Counted from the stretch's first letter, positions 27,201-40,136 are shown. The stretch is 64,000 nt of DNA from Mercurialis annua (GCF_937616625.2 NC_065570.1:15758001-15822000), one strand, 5' to 3'. A program made the numbers and translations. The notes: a model not told the origin generated them from the sequence alone.

Positions 27201-27280
27201 CAACCAAAGTCCATCACAAACCAAACTTTAAACGGACAACCAACCACCAAAACAAGTTATAAAAAATACGGGTTATTACA
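24203..27280 (-). mobile_element. 5' LTR of El2
   Basis: 3,078 bp, TGTCACGACCC ... GGGTTATTACA on the plus strand. It is preceded by the primer site at 24187-24198 and followed by target duplication AAATC. It carries the same AACCGGTT palindrome cluster (26740-26879) and the same triplet repeat as the 3' LTR. It lacks the MULE, which dates the MULE after El2. Confidence 0.96.
26740..26879 (-). promoter_or_regulatory. Promoter-proximal palindrome cluster of LTR C (5' LTR)
   Basis: Identical in type and order to 18211-18350. Because this copy is in the 5' LTR it would drive the element transcript. A TATA-like TTATAAAAA on the minus strand follows at about 26719-26727. Confidence 0.72.
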
Positions 27281-27285
27281 AAATC

Positions 27286-27983
27286 ATAAACCACGTAAGC
27301 ATGCCATTCAGCAAAAACAACTCAATCATTCTTAAAGACATATATCAAGACATGCTACAACAAGCTTTGAATTTTATAACGAAATCACCTTGCAATAATT
27401 CATCTTTAATGGTTCAAAATTCATTTTGAAATTTAAAGTCAATCACAAAACTTCCAAATTTTTTTGTTGAGCCCCACGGTTAAAACAAAATCAATATGTA
27501 GAAAAATATCTTCTTATAAATCAATTGCTTAAAAGAATTTTCAATGTATCTCAATCTATAAAACCATCGAGTTAACCGAGTCATTACAACTTCCAAGCCA
27601 AACTCCCAGTTTAGGTAACCCAAGTCAAAACCTAAAATAACCGTTTATGAAACAAATTCAAAACATTTGTAAATCCGAGAAAGTATTTAAACAAAATTCC
27701 CATTCTTTCAAATAAAGAGCTCAACGTAACCCAACTGCTAAAACAGCAATAAAAAAACTCAAGTGAATTTTTTTTTGATTTCAAACAGCCATTCGGTAAA
27801 ACCCAAAATTTTAAGATGTTGACAAAATAAAATTTATGTTAAATTCTTAACACGACAAATCATCTTGTAAATAATATCATTTAGAAAATCATCGTTTGTC
27901 AACATCAAACCAACATAATATTTCAAAACACAAGAATTTCTTTTACTGGTATATTGACCAAAATCAAACTTATAAAGAATTAA
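27286..27983 (-). mobile_element. El1 internal region, part 2
   Basis: Resumes after the El2 target duplication with 'ATAAACCACGTAAGCATGCC'. This corresponds to the El2 interior at about 22,800-23,520 and the El3 interior at about 34,015-34,730. It is cut at 27983 by El3. The remaining leader, PBS and 5' LTR of El1 are not found to the right of El3 and were evidently lost. Confidence 0.85.
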
Positions 27984-30900
27984 TGTCACGACCCATTTTC
28001 ATGAATCGCAACCGGCGCTAGGGTATAGGTAATATAGTACCAAAACCCGTAGCTAGCCTTTCAATTAACATACAAACACATATACCTGCCGAAAACCAAT
28101 GCTCGGGGGCAACCGAGACTTCAGCCTAAATCTAGCAGTTATAATATTCAACATTTAAAATAACATGCTTTCCAATAATGGTATTAGATCGGCTTAACAT
28201 AAATAATCCGGAATAATCATATAACATGCTAGAGCAATAAATAATCAATCAGACAAATCTGACAACAACTAGAACAAAATAAAGACGTCTAGTTACTACT
28301 GCGGTCTAAGAATAAAACAGTTTTACAGTTTATCAAAAATAAATGGAACCTCCGAGGAAAAGTAAATGCGGAGATCACCAGACTGTCTCAGATCATAACC
28401 CTGGGAAAAATTGGGAAAACAACGAGGTCAGATATATTGAGATGAGTTTATACCACTATCTACATTTATTAAGTGGAAAACTTTTAAAACCGTTTAAAAC
28501 ATTTAATAACGATATTACGAATAATAGTTGGAACCCTAATCCACAATTCTAAATATAAACATAATCCACTAGGCCTGGTCCCGAGAGCTGAGCTACACCG
28601 AGTTACCACTGACCACACTTATACCAGAGTTCCGAGAGCTGAGCTACACCGAGTTACTCTACCTGGTCCCGAGAGCTATGCTCACACCGAGTTACCACAT
28701 TTCCATATATACCTTACCCAGATCAATACCGGTGCGCACGCAGTCCTAATGATGCCCATTAGGTAGCATGTTCCAACTAGAAGCCATAATATAAAAACAG
28801 TTCGAAATATATGTACAATATATATTTAATATTAAAATAACAATTTACTTAATAAAGCGGTAAATAGTAAGTACAAACTCACAGCTTGCTAATCCACGTG
28901 ATAACTCCTGTCAAGCAACCTAAACTCGATTCGCCTCAAAAGCACGTAAGCTCGACGAGTCTAAACAAATTTAAACGAATATTAAAAACATACCCTAACT
29001 CTAGAGAGTACTAGACACCACATAGGACGAGCACAAATAACACGTCGGAATAAATCAATCCAAAGCAACACCAAAAATACCCAAAAGGTAATAACGCCCA
29101 ATTAATACAAGTCTATTGAGTTCATGCTTTAAAATCCATTTAGAAAATATTATTTAAATAATCTTTAAATAATAATTAATTTCCGAATAGTGGGTTAACC
29201 GAGTTACCAATAACTACCAAGCTAGCCTCACTTGTCGGCTGACCCAAGTCTAACCCGACTTAAAACGTTTATCAAATATAAACCCGAGTTTATATTTATA
29301 AAATAATTCGATAAAATAATAAACTATTTTAAAAGCATAACTCAATAACTTCAATATCAAGTAACCCGAGTTACAACCAAAACTTAACCATTTTAAGTTT
29401 ATAAAAGTTTAGGGACTAAACTGTACTTTAGCCAATTTGATATTCGAAATCAAATTAATTAATTTTGTTTATAATCAAAACAAAATATAAAGTTACCAAC
29501 CAAAAACTTACTTAAATAAGTTATAAAAATGTTCAAGGGTTAAATTGTAATTTAACCATTTTGATATTCGAAACCCAATATAATTACTCGTTCCAATTTG
29601 CTAAATTATAATTCAAACAAAAAATCCAAAAGTTATCCTCGATATAAAACCAATACATAAAACTTAACTTAAATAAGTTTTTTAGAAACTTTAGGGGCTA
29701 AACTGCAATTTAGCCAAATTGACATTTCAATTAAAATTAAATATAATTACCCGAGTAATTATACTAATTTAAGTTATAAAATATTTAACGTATTCAAATT
29801 GTAATTTATAAATTGAAACGAAATGCAAAAGTTATTATCAAAATAATAACATAGAAAGAATTTAACTTGAAGGACTCAATTGATTTGATCAAAACAAATT
29901 GATAATCTCTTTGGCCAATTAGCCATCTCCTACATTCAATAGAAACAGAATCCCGCCAAACATGATCTTTCCTAAACTTAAATCTCATAGCAATAACTCA
30001 TAAATTTTGGAACCATGAAACCAACTTCCATATAATCAAGCTTTATAAATCATGCTCAACATAAAAAAATCAATAATAGGTAACATATAAGCCAAAGAGC
30101 TACTGCAACAACACACCATTCAATTTATGATTTTAACGGAATGAACAACTCAGATTATCGTCACTCAATAATCATTAACAATAAGCAAGAATTAAAGTCT
30201 AACCCAATCAAGATTTATACTCATAAAATCATACCATTGGCAGTAACAATCAAAAAGAAAAACGCAGCAACAATCAAAACAACGGCATCAACATTAAACT
30301 ATGAACTCGGCAAATCGTAACGGCGACGAACAGAGGGATATTTACGTACCTTATTTGATTTCGAATCGTAACGATTATAGAGATCGACAAATAATGATGA
30401 AACGACGTAGAGAATCTCAAATTAATGGTATAAAAAAGGGATACGAATCAAGAACGATAATATCGATATCAAAACGAAGAAACGAGTTAAACGATTACTT
30501 ACCGGATCTCAAACGAATGGAATACGTAATGAAGAGTTAATGTGTTCTGAGAGCTTTTGGAGTCGGCTAGGGTATTATGTTTAGTTTAGGGTTTCCAAAA
30601 AAAATAAATGAAAAGCATCGTGATGTAACAGTTCTATTTATAGACATGTTACTGCCCGCAGAATCGCACACCTGAAGTGCGCGTTCGCACACTGCTTGAT
30701 TGAAGAGTGTGCGTTCGCACACTTGCAAACTACTCCAATGCGTCTTAAATTTTGATCCAACGGCCAACTCTTTGTCCTGCACAACATATCCAAAAATGAG
30801 CCCGAACCAACGGTGAAATTGGGAGATATGGATGTTTTATAAAAACATGTCAGATTTAGAAGGCACACGAACACAACTTCGATTATAATCCGGATACAAA

Positions 30901-31057
30901 TCAAATCGCTATCGAAAACTCACACGACACATGCGACACATACAAGATGCAAATCCAACCCTAATTAAAGTTTCACACTTGCTAAGTCCACCATTAATAA
31001 TCCGAAACCAAGTCGGAAACACAACGAAACCATGACGAGAAAATATAGGATATTAGA
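27984..31057 (-). mobile_element. 3' LTR of El3
   Basis: 3,074 bp beginning TGTCACGACCC and ending GGATATTAGA, where the terminal CA has become GA. It contains the triplet repeat (28576-28700), several 'TTTAGCC' blocks, a TATA box (CTATAAATAG on the minus strand, 30633-30642) and a donor-like GGTAAGT (minus strand, 30497-30503). Confidence 0.93.
30664..30724 (-). promoter_or_regulatory. Promoter-proximal palindrome cluster of LTR D
   Basis: Two copies of an imperfect palindrome, GTGCGCGTTCGCACAC and GTGTGCGTTCGCACAC, plus an outer half-site GCACACC. In element orientation it is about 25-90 bp upstream of the TATA box at 30633-30642. The rest of the LTR is closely similar to LTRs A and C, which have other palindromes at this place. 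Confidence 0.75.
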
Positions 31058-31070
31058 ATCTCCCCAACTT
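31058..31070 (-). other. Polypurine tract of El3
   Basis: AAGTTGGGGAGAT on the minus strand, one base changed from the tract of El1 and El2. Confidence 0.78.
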
Positions 31071-34000
31071 ATATAAAATTCGTTCTCGAATTTAAAACTA
31101 AAACAATTATCGTACAACATAACATAAAACTACACGCCAATATGAACAGAATGCCCGTCACCAATGTGGAAACGCATCCACAAGATATCAAACGTAAATA
31201 AAGACAGTAATAACAACAATAACGCAAACGAACTCTGTCTTCCAAAACAGTCCCCAACCAAGAACCAACCCAATTGAAAACAAAGGTATACCGTACCTAA
31301 CGACCAAAGCACTTGCGTAAACAGAACTCAACATGTTGTCCCTCAAGACAACTCAACACCACCACTTGCATAAACCGAACAATCTCACAAGATCATTAAA
31401 GCATCAACATTACTTAGCATATACGATAACTTCATATTTTCAATGATAACTCTAATCAAAATTTCTGCTAAGCGAAGGTCAGCACAAGATCAAACAGCCC
31501 GAAAATACATATGGGGTATTACATTATCCCCCAACCTATGACATTCGACCTCGAATTTCAAATCTGAACTTATTCGCACTATAACCGTCGCAACACACAT
31601 ATGCGCAAAATTCTGATTCTAACAACTTGGTGCTCTAACGATTACTCGATCAACCCAATGTGAATAGTCAACAATTATCCAACTGAGAGTCACAATTACT
31701 CTATACCAAAGTGACTTCCAAACCAGCTCAAATCTTAACAACTATAAAACCTCAATATCAGAATACAACACTACTAGGATCATTTAGTCCAATTACTAAC
31801 ATCAAATTCGATAATACAATCAACTTCGTGAATTATGAAACATAAAAACGCATACCGTTATTTCCAAGAAAACATGAACTCATAATAATAAAATCTCTAG
31901 ATTAGTAATAAATAATTTCAAACACAATGACTCCTTCAATCATTCAGAAACATAACGCCGCAACTAAACTGAGCATCGACAGCATCTCACATAAATTGCA
32001 CAACTTAAAATTTTGTCGCCCACACTAAGGGTTCAACTACTGACCCGAACGATATCCAAACATTACTACAATACCATCAATCAACAAAATCGATCAACCA
32101 ATACTGGTTGTCGAAACCTATATACTACGATCCTCGATTCTCAAATCAGCTAACTCATATATATTCAAATCAAACTCAAATTCACAAAATTATTTAATCA
32201 ATTGACTATAACTTATATACCACGAGAGATCAATACGACCAGTTTACTACGAGCGGATTGTTAGTTATGCTCAAAACCAACCCCAAGATACAAATATTTT
32301 ATATACAAAATTTTCCACCCTGTTTAAAAGACTCTACGTCTTACACCTCCTTTTGCATTCAAAATCAAAATGCGTTTACCGTTGAAAAACCATCGGTTTT
32401 GTAAATCCTTGAAAATTTTCAAGTTACTCACACTTTGAATCAACAATTTCTCTTTACTTTTAAAAATATTTGCAAATTTATGAAATAGTTCAACTGGCAA
32501 AATTTATGTTCTCTTTAAACTAAACTTGCTAACATCAATTTATACGTTTCTCATAAAAGTTAAACCGTGGAACTCCTCCATATTCAAAATACATATAAAT
32601 ATTTCAAGACATTACAGATTAAATCGTATCTAAATTTTTGCTCTTAAACAAAAACACAAAGAAATCGCTCAAGTGAAAAATTTATTATCCCTTTTAAATC
32701 AATTTTGACAAAATGTCTCCCTTTTCCCAGAAAGGTAAAATTGGCAATGTAAATCTCTTGTTTATAAAAATACCTTTGTATCAATACACCAAAATACTTG
32801 GACAATTTTAAATTTGAAAAGATAAAGTTTCTTTTAAAAAAATACTGTATATACACACATGAGCATAATCAATATCCTTAATCCACTAATCCTTAAATCA
32901 CTAATAGGAAATTATCACGAAAACTTCCTAATCTGAATCTAACCATACGCCACACTTGGCATAACTATATCTCGAGCGCAACCTCAAATTCAATTTCACG
33001 TTCCATGAAACACACGATTTTGACAATTTAGACTGATCCATTACAACGTAATTGCCCAAAATTTACCACCATCATCACAGAGTATTTGTCTAGCTACCTT
33101 TCGGTAACAGTTTCAAATCATGTGAAATCCGACAACTTTATAAATAAATTTATCACAATGTGACTCGCGAGTTCGTTTCAAAACATCTTTCTCAAATCAC
33201 TTTATCGATAAAATCCATTTACATAATTGTGCACCAGGGTGATGACAGCTCTCATCCCCAAAGAGTTGCATCCAACCCTAATCATTTCTATGCACGTGAT
33301 GCATGTACTATTATGCATGTATCAATTATTAATTTATCTTTTATTTAGTAAATATACTCAGTGTTCAATGCAATCCTATTCGTGACATTCAAAATGCATG
33401 TTCATGATATGTCTGGGCATAATTACGTTTTGAAAATATATTAAAAATTTCAACAATTCAACCTTTGAAACCCATTTCCCAATAAAACATTTGCTAGACG
33501 TTACACTCTGTGAGATGTGCACTTGATAACCTCAAAATATTTCTCAAATTCTTTACTTGCAACCTAGCAATACTCGATGCTATATAACAACTCAACCTAA
33601 AATTCTGTCACAACTCTTCCGCTTAAATATCCAAGCAACCTTAAACCTAATTGAAACTCATTCCCAAAGAAATAATACATCAATACGTGCCTACAAAATT
33701 TACCACCAGCTCCCACATCGCATCATTAGACTTGGTGGAAACACCAGTGTACTAATACACCGATCCATCTTCTCGGTTCAGAGTTTCCAATATCCGTTCT
33801 AGGATAATTAGAAATCATCAGCCAATCCAAGGGAATATTTCCCTCGTCTTCCTCGATATCGAAACCCAAAAATTTTGATCCACGAATCATATATCAAGGT
33901 AGCCAACCTTGACCACGTGCTACTTTTCACAAAAGACGAAGCAAAGTATTCAACTTAGTCTAACAGGTAAGCAAATTATACCACGCAATAAAATCAAAAA

Positions 34001-35393
34001 TATTATGATTTCTACGAACCATAAACCACGTACGTGTTGCCATAGAACACAATTAACTCAAACATACTTAAAAGACCAAATACAAGACGTGCCATAACAT
34101 TGTTTTTTTTTTTTTTTGAAATCTCATTACAAAATCACCATGTAATTATATCATCCTTTAATAGTGCGCTTCAAAATTTGCTTTGAAATTTTAAAGTCTT
34201 TTACGAAAATTTCCAAACCTTGTTGAGCCCCACGGTTAAAATAAAATCACAATTTGTAAATGTCTCTTCTTATTAATCAGTTGCTTTAAAACGGATACCC
34301 AAGTATCTCAAATAATAAAATCACCGAGCTAGCCGAGTCATTACAACTACCAAGCTCAACTCCTCAATTTGGGTGACCCAAGTTGAACCCAAAACAACCA
34401 TTTATAAAACGTACTCAAAATATTTGTAAATCCGGAAAATATTTTAATAAAATTTACATCCCTTAAAATTTTAGGAGCTCAACGTAAACCAACCGCTAAA
34501 TAGTAATTTAAAAACTCAAATGAAAAATCTTTGATTTCAAACAGCCATCCCGTAAATCCTAAAAATGTTAAAATGCTGGCATACTACAACATTAAATTCT
34601 TAAAACAACGACCCATCTCATAAAATATCATTTTGAAATCATCGTTTGTTAACACAAAACCAATCATAATATTTCGAAATATAAGAATTTCTTTTACTGG
34701 TAACTTAACCAAAAATTGACCTTTTTAAGAATTTAAAATCAACTTCTCCTATGATTTTGTGTCGAAACACAAATCGGATAAAACAATATTCTCAATGAAA
34801 ATCTTTAAATCAACATGTGGTCAAACAGTGCATGACCATCAAAACACGTTTTAAGGTTTAACCCAAAATCTCTTTAATAGAAAGACAAGGCTAACACCCA
34901 ACATACGATCACATTTAAAATCAACAATCGAGGCCAAAGCCAAGATGTACTTTATTAATAAGGCAAAAACAGTTCAACGCATCATGTAAAATAACTGTAA
35001 GCATACCATATATTCTAAATCGTATCAGGCATAAATGCCAAAATTTACCAAACAACATCATACCCAAGTATGAGTTTAGAAAACATCATCAATAAAATAT
35101 TTCCCGAGAAATCAGAAGCAATTAAAATCACCCAAGTGAAATAAACTCAACATGATAAGACACAGCAAGTAACATCCAAGTGAAATTAATTGTCAGACAT
35201 AGCATCAATACCAAATAAAGACTGACAGACATCACCTATAGAGTGTAGGCTGAAAGTTTAAAAACAAATGATGACGTTTTAAAAGACAAGACACAAATCC
35301 TAATTCCGCAGTAGTTCTCATGACACAACATCAACTTATAATGCCAAAAACACGTAACACCTAACATGCATAAGGCCTTGGTTTGAAACCAAA
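31071..35393 (-). mobile_element. El3 internal region (non-coding)
   Basis: About 4.3 kb homologous to the El1 and El2 interiors with no coding domains. It carries the second LTR-end/PPT-like junction (31513-31536) shared with El1 and absent from El2, and the conserved block at 33228-33320. Confidence 0.85.
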
Positions 35394-35405
35394 GCTCTGA
35401 TACCA
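35394..35405 (-). other. Primer binding site of El3
   Basis: TGGTATCAGAGC on the minus strand, complementary to initiator-Met tRNA, four bases from the LTR. Confidence 0.92.
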
Positions 35406-35409
35406 AATT

Positions 35410-37087
35410 AGTCACGACCCATTTTCATGAATCGCAACCGGCGCTAGGGTATGGGTAATGTAGTACCAAAACCCGTAGCTAGCCTTTCAATTAACATACA
35501 AACACATATACCTGCCGAAAACCAATGATCGGGGGCAACCTAGACTTCAGCCTAAATCTAGCAGTTATAATATTCAACATTTAAAATAACATGCTTTCCA
35601 ATAATGGTATTAGATCGGCTTAACATAAATAATCTGGAATAATCATATAACATGCTAGAGCAATAAATAATCAGTCAGACAAATCTGACAACAACTAGAA
35701 CAAAATAAAGACGTCTAGTTACTACTGCGGTCTAAGAATAAAACAGTTTTACAGTTTATCAAAAATAAATGGAACCTCCGAGGAAAAGTAAATGCGGAGA
35801 TCACCAGACTCTCTCAGATCATAACCCTGGGAAAAATTGGGAAAACAACGGGGTCAGATATATTGAGATGAGTTTATACCACTATCTACATTTATTAAGT
35901 GGAAAACTTTTAAGACCGTTTAAAACATTTAATAACAATATTACGAATAATAGTTGGAACCCTAATCCACAATTCTAAATATAAACATAATCCACTAGGC
36001 CTGGTCCCGAGAGCCGAGCTACACCGAGTTACCACTGACCACACTTATATCAGAGTCCCGAGAGCTGAGCTACACCGAGTTACTCTACCTTGTCCCGAGA
36101 GCTATGCTCACACCGAGTTACCACATTTCCATATATACCTTACCCAGATCAATACCGGTGCGCACGCAGTCTTAATGATGCCCATTAGGTAGCATCTTCC
36201 AACTAAAAGCCATAATATAAAAACAGTTCGAAATATACGTACAGTATATATTTAATATTAAAATAACAATTTACTTAATAAAGCGGTAAATAGTAAGTAC
36301 AAACTCACAGCTTGCTAATCCACGTGATAACTCCTGTCAAGCAACCTAAACTCGATTCGCCTAAAAAGCACGTAAGCTCGAAGAGCCTAAACAAATATAA
36401 ACCAATATTAAAAACATACCCTAACTCTAGAGAGTACTAGACACCACATAGGACGAGCACAAACAACACGTCGGAATAAATCAATCCAACGCAACACCAA
36501 AAATACCCAAAAGGTAATAACGCCCAATTAATACAAGTCTATTGAGTTCATGCTTTAAAATCCATTTAAAAAATATTATTTAAATAATCTTTAAATAATA
36601 ATTAATTTCCGAATAGTGGGTTAACCGAGTTACCAATAACTACCAAGCTAGCCTCACTTGTCGGGTGACCCAAGTCTAACCCGACTCAAAACGTTTATCA
36701 AATATAAACCCGAGTTTATATTTATAAAATAATTCGATAAAATAATAAACCATTTTAAAAGCAGAACTCAATAACTTCAATATCAAGTAACCTGAGTTAC
36801 AACCAAAACTTAACCATTTTAAGGTTATAAAAGATTAGGGACTAAATTGTACTTTAGCCAATTTGATATTCGAAATCAAATTAATTAATTTTGTTTATAA
36901 TCAAAACAAAATATAAAGTTACCAACCAAAAACTTACTTAAATAAGTTATAAAAATGTTCAAGGGTTAAATTGTAATTTAACCATTTTGATATTCGAAAC
37001 CCAGAATAATTACTCGTTCCAATTTGCTAAATTATAATTCAAACAAAAAATCCAAAAGTTATCCTCGATATAAAACCAATGGATAAA
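35410..37087 (-). mobile_element. 5' LTR of El3, truncated
   Basis: Starts AGTCACGACCC (first T changed to A) and follows the 3' LTR closely up to 'GGATAAAACTTA' at about 37087, where satellite begins. About 1.4 kb is missing, including the promoter and the palindrome cluster, so this copy could not be transcribed from its own 5' LTR. Confidence 0.9.
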
Positions 37088-37671
37088 ACTTATTACGAAA
37101 CAAATCCGAGCGTTTAAAACGTTACGAAACAAATCCTAACGTTTTACCTTTTTATCGATTTAAGTCAAACGTGTAAAACGTTAAAAAACAAATCAACATG
37201 TTTCACTTTTTTAGCTATTTAAGCCAAACGTTTAAATCGTTACGAAACAAATCCAAACGGTTCAAATTTTTAGCAATTTAAGCGAAAGCTTTAAAACATT
37301 ACAATCAAATCCTAACGTTTCACCTTTTTAGCTATTTAAGTCAAATGTTTAAAACGTTACGAAACAAATCAAAACGTTTAAAACGTTACGAAACAAATCC
37401 AAACATTTCACCTTTTTAGCTATTTAAGCCAAACGTTTAAACGTTACGATACTAATCCAAACGTTTAAAACGTTACGAAACAAATCCTAACGTTTCACCT
37501 TTTTAGCAATTTAAGCCAAACGTTTAAAACGTTACGTAACAAATTCTATCGTTTCACCTTTTTAGCTATTCAAGCTAAACGTTTAATAAGTTACGAAACT
37601 AATCCAAACGTTTAAAACGTCACAAAATAAATCCTAACATTTCACCTTATTAGCGGTTTAAACCAACAGAT
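37088..37671. repeat. 59-bp satellite, array 2
   Basis: About ten diverged units of the same AAACGTTTAAAACGTT / TAACGTTTCACC satellite. It is bounded on the left by the broken El3 LTR and on the right by integrase sequence of an inverted chromovirus fragment. Probably the continuation of array 1. Confidence 0.95.
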
Positions 37672-38330
37672 AGGAGACCTACACTTGCGCCCGTACAAAG
37701 CCTCATACGACGCCATCTCAATACTCGTGTGGTAACTGTTGTTGTAAGAAAATTCAATCAACGTGGAATGAACATCCCAGCTACCCTAAAAATCGAGAAC
37801 ACACATCCTGAGCATATCCTCCAATGTCTGAATAGTCCTCTCAGACTGACCGTTAGTCTGAGGATGAAAAGCTGTACTGAAATCCAGTCGAGAACCCAAA
37901 GATTCCTGTAACGCTTTCCAGAACCTCGAAGTGAACACAGAACCTCTTTCTGAAACAATAGAAATCGGTACACCATGCAAACTGACAATCTTGTCAATGT
38001 ACAACTGAGCCAACCTTGAAGCAGGATACAAAACCTTGATCGGAAAGAAATGAGCTGACTTGGTCATACGGTCAACTATCACCCAGATGGAATCGTACCC
38101 CTATCGAGTACGTGGTAAACCAACTCCATGGCAATCCGCTCCCACTTCCACTTTGAAATAGGTAGTGGATGCAGATAGCCAAAAGGTCTCTGATGCTCCA
38201 GCTTCACCTGCTGGCAAGTCAGACACTTAGAAAAATACTTAGCGACATCCTTCTTCATCCCGCTCCATCAATAGGTACCCTTAAGATCATGGTACATCTT
38301 AGTAGAACCCGGATGAACGCTATAAAAAGA
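37672..38330 (-). pseudogene. Integrase, C-terminally truncated pseudogene
   Basis: Minus-strand integrase core with [49 protein letters not shown] (containing the catalytic Glu) and upstream [11 protein letters not shown]. Integrase joins element DNA to the chromosome using a D,D-35-E triad. Here the second Asp is Glu (IVSERG, codon at 37948-37950) where F has IVSDRG, so the enzyme would be inactive even without its stops. The C-terminal domain and chromodomain are absent. Confidence 0.85.
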
Positions 38331-39206
38331 CTTGTGCGCTTCTTCCAGAATCTGGTCCCTCAAACCATCTGAATCTGGAACACACAATCTCGAACCATGT
38401 CTCAAAACTCCATCCACAAAAGTAAACTCAGAATTACCGTCTTGCTGAAGCTCCTCTATAATCCGTCTCAACTGTGGATCCTCAACTTGTAAAGCTTTGA
38501 TCCGATCAATCAAAACAGGTTGCACTTGCAACTGTGCCAACAAACTACCAGCCTGAGAAACCTGAAAACCATAGCCTGAAGCTATCAAACCGTGCCACTC
38601 TCTAACCATGGGTCTACGCCCAACCTCAGTGATATGAGCCAAACTCAACGCATCGGCTACCACATTTGCCTTACCTGGATGGTACTGAATAGTACAGTCG
38701 TAGTCTTTCGGCAACTCTAGCCACCTCCTCTGTCTCAAGTTCAGCTCTCTCTGATCAAAAATATACTTCAGACTCTTATGATCAGTGAAAATCTTGCAAG
38801 TAGCACCATACAAATAATGCCTCCAAATCTTCAGCGCAAAAACCACAGCTGCCAACTCTAAATCATGAGTAGGGTAATTCACCTCATGCTTCTTCAACTG
38901 ACGGAAAGCATAGGCGATCACCTATCCATGTTGCATCAGAATGTAATCCAAACCAATACGAGACGCATCACATTACACTGTGAAACCGTCAATGCCAGAA
39001 GGCAATGCCAAAACCGAAGTTGTAGTCAAAATCTCCTTGAGCTTCTTAAAGCTCGCCTCACAGTTTTCAGTCCACTCAAACTTAACACCCTTCTGTGTCA
39101 GTTTAGTCAACAATGCAGATATTCTTAACAAATCTTGCACGAACCGACGATAGTAGCCAGCTAAACCCAGAAAACTCATGATCTCGGTAACTGGCCTCGG
39201 CCTCTG
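38268..39206 (-). pseudogene. RNase H / connection region pseudogene
   Basis: RNase H segments [30 protein letters not shown] and [18 protein letters not shown] are readable. RNase H removes the RNA template during reverse transcription. The frame is broken by a stop at 38922-38924 (TAG where F has CAG), by TAA at 38973-38975 and by TAG at 39207-39209 (where F has TGG). A few codons after ADALS are deleted relative to F. Confidence 0.85.
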
Positions 39207-40130
39207 CTAACCCATAACTGCCTCAATCTTCTTCGGGTCAACCTTGATCCCATCTTTCGACACTACTTGTCCTAGAAAGGTAACCTGATCCAACCAGAAC
39301 TCACATTTTGATAACTTAGCATAAAATTGATGCTCATGCAACGTCTTTAGTATAGTCCTCAAACGATAAGCATGCTCCTCCTCACTCCGAGAATAGATCA
39401 AGATGTCATCAATGAAAATGATAACGAATTGATCCAAAAACGGCTTGAACACTCTGTTCATCATATCCATGAACGCTGCTGGTGCGTTAGTCAGACCAAA
39501 GGACATAACCAGAAACTCAAAATGTTCATAACACGTCCGAAAAGCAGTCTTAGGCACATTTACATCACGGATCCGAAGTTGATGGTACCCAGACCTCAAG
39601 TCAATCTTGGAAAAACACTTCGCACCCTGTAACTGATCAAACAAATCATCGATGTGAGGAAGAGGATATCTATTCTTCGCAATAGCCTTGTTCAACTGTC
39701 TGTAGTCGATACACAGTCGAAAGGAACTGTCTTTCTTCTTCACAAACAGAACTGGAGCACCCCATGGAGAAGTAATCGGTCTGATGAACCCACTATCCAT
39801 CAACTCCTTCAGCTCCGCAGGAGCCATCCGATACGGCGGTATCGAAATTGGAGCTGTTCCAGAAGCCACATTAATGCAAAACTCAATATCACGATCAGGT
39901 GGTAATCCAGGCCATTCCTCTGGAAATACATCTGTGAACTCACTCACAATCGGCACACTATGCATATCACTAACTTCCGCTTCCACATCTCGAACCACAG
40001 CAAGAAAACCCTTGCAACACTTGCCTAACATCCGCTTCGCCTTGATGGCGGAAATCAAATTCTTAGGTGTCTCCGTCTTTTCTCCCTGAAAGGAAAAAGG
40101 TAGATCACTTGGAATCCTAAACTCGACTGG
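39207..40130 (-). pseudogene. Reverse transcriptase pseudogene
   Basis: Readable for 283 residues from [11 protein letters not shown]. It contains [65 protein letters not shown] and the active-site FIDDILIYS (the YxDD-type box), then the [14 protein letters not shown] segment typical of gypsy RTs. Relative to F, seven codons are missing just before DSGFIRP. Confidence 0.88.
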
Positions 40131-40136
40131 CTTCCC

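Larger units (their letters stand above)
15673..27280 (-). mobile_element. El2: complete LARD-like LTR retrotransposon ('C' subfamily)
   Basis: A complete minus-strand element of 11,608 bp flanked by the perfect 5-bp duplication AAATC (15668-15672 and 27281-27285). In plus-strand order it has 3' LTR, PPT, non-coding interior, PBS and 5' LTR. The two LTRs are nearly identical apart from a MULE in the 3' LTR, so it inserted recently. It encodes no gag or pol and must have been mobilised by an autonomous relative such as a chromovirus of the F type. It is inserted in El1. Confidence 0.96.
27984..37087 (-). mobile_element. El3: LARD-like LTR retrotransposon ('D' subfamily), right end truncated
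   Basis: A minus-strand element with 3' LTR (27984-31057), PPT (31058-31070), non-coding interior (31071-35393), PBS (35394-35405) and a truncated 5' LTR (35410-37087). It is inserted in El1 after ATTAA (27979-27983). The right-hand duplication cannot be seen because the last 1.4 kb or so of the 5' LTR is missing and the sequence passes directly into satellite. Confidence 0.9.

Noticed and set aside
30301..30540. 79-codon plus-strand frame starting MNSANRNGDEQRD
   Set aside because: It lies antisense in the El3 LTR leader near the TATA box, is not conserved in sister LTRs, and its charged composition follows from a local repeat pattern.
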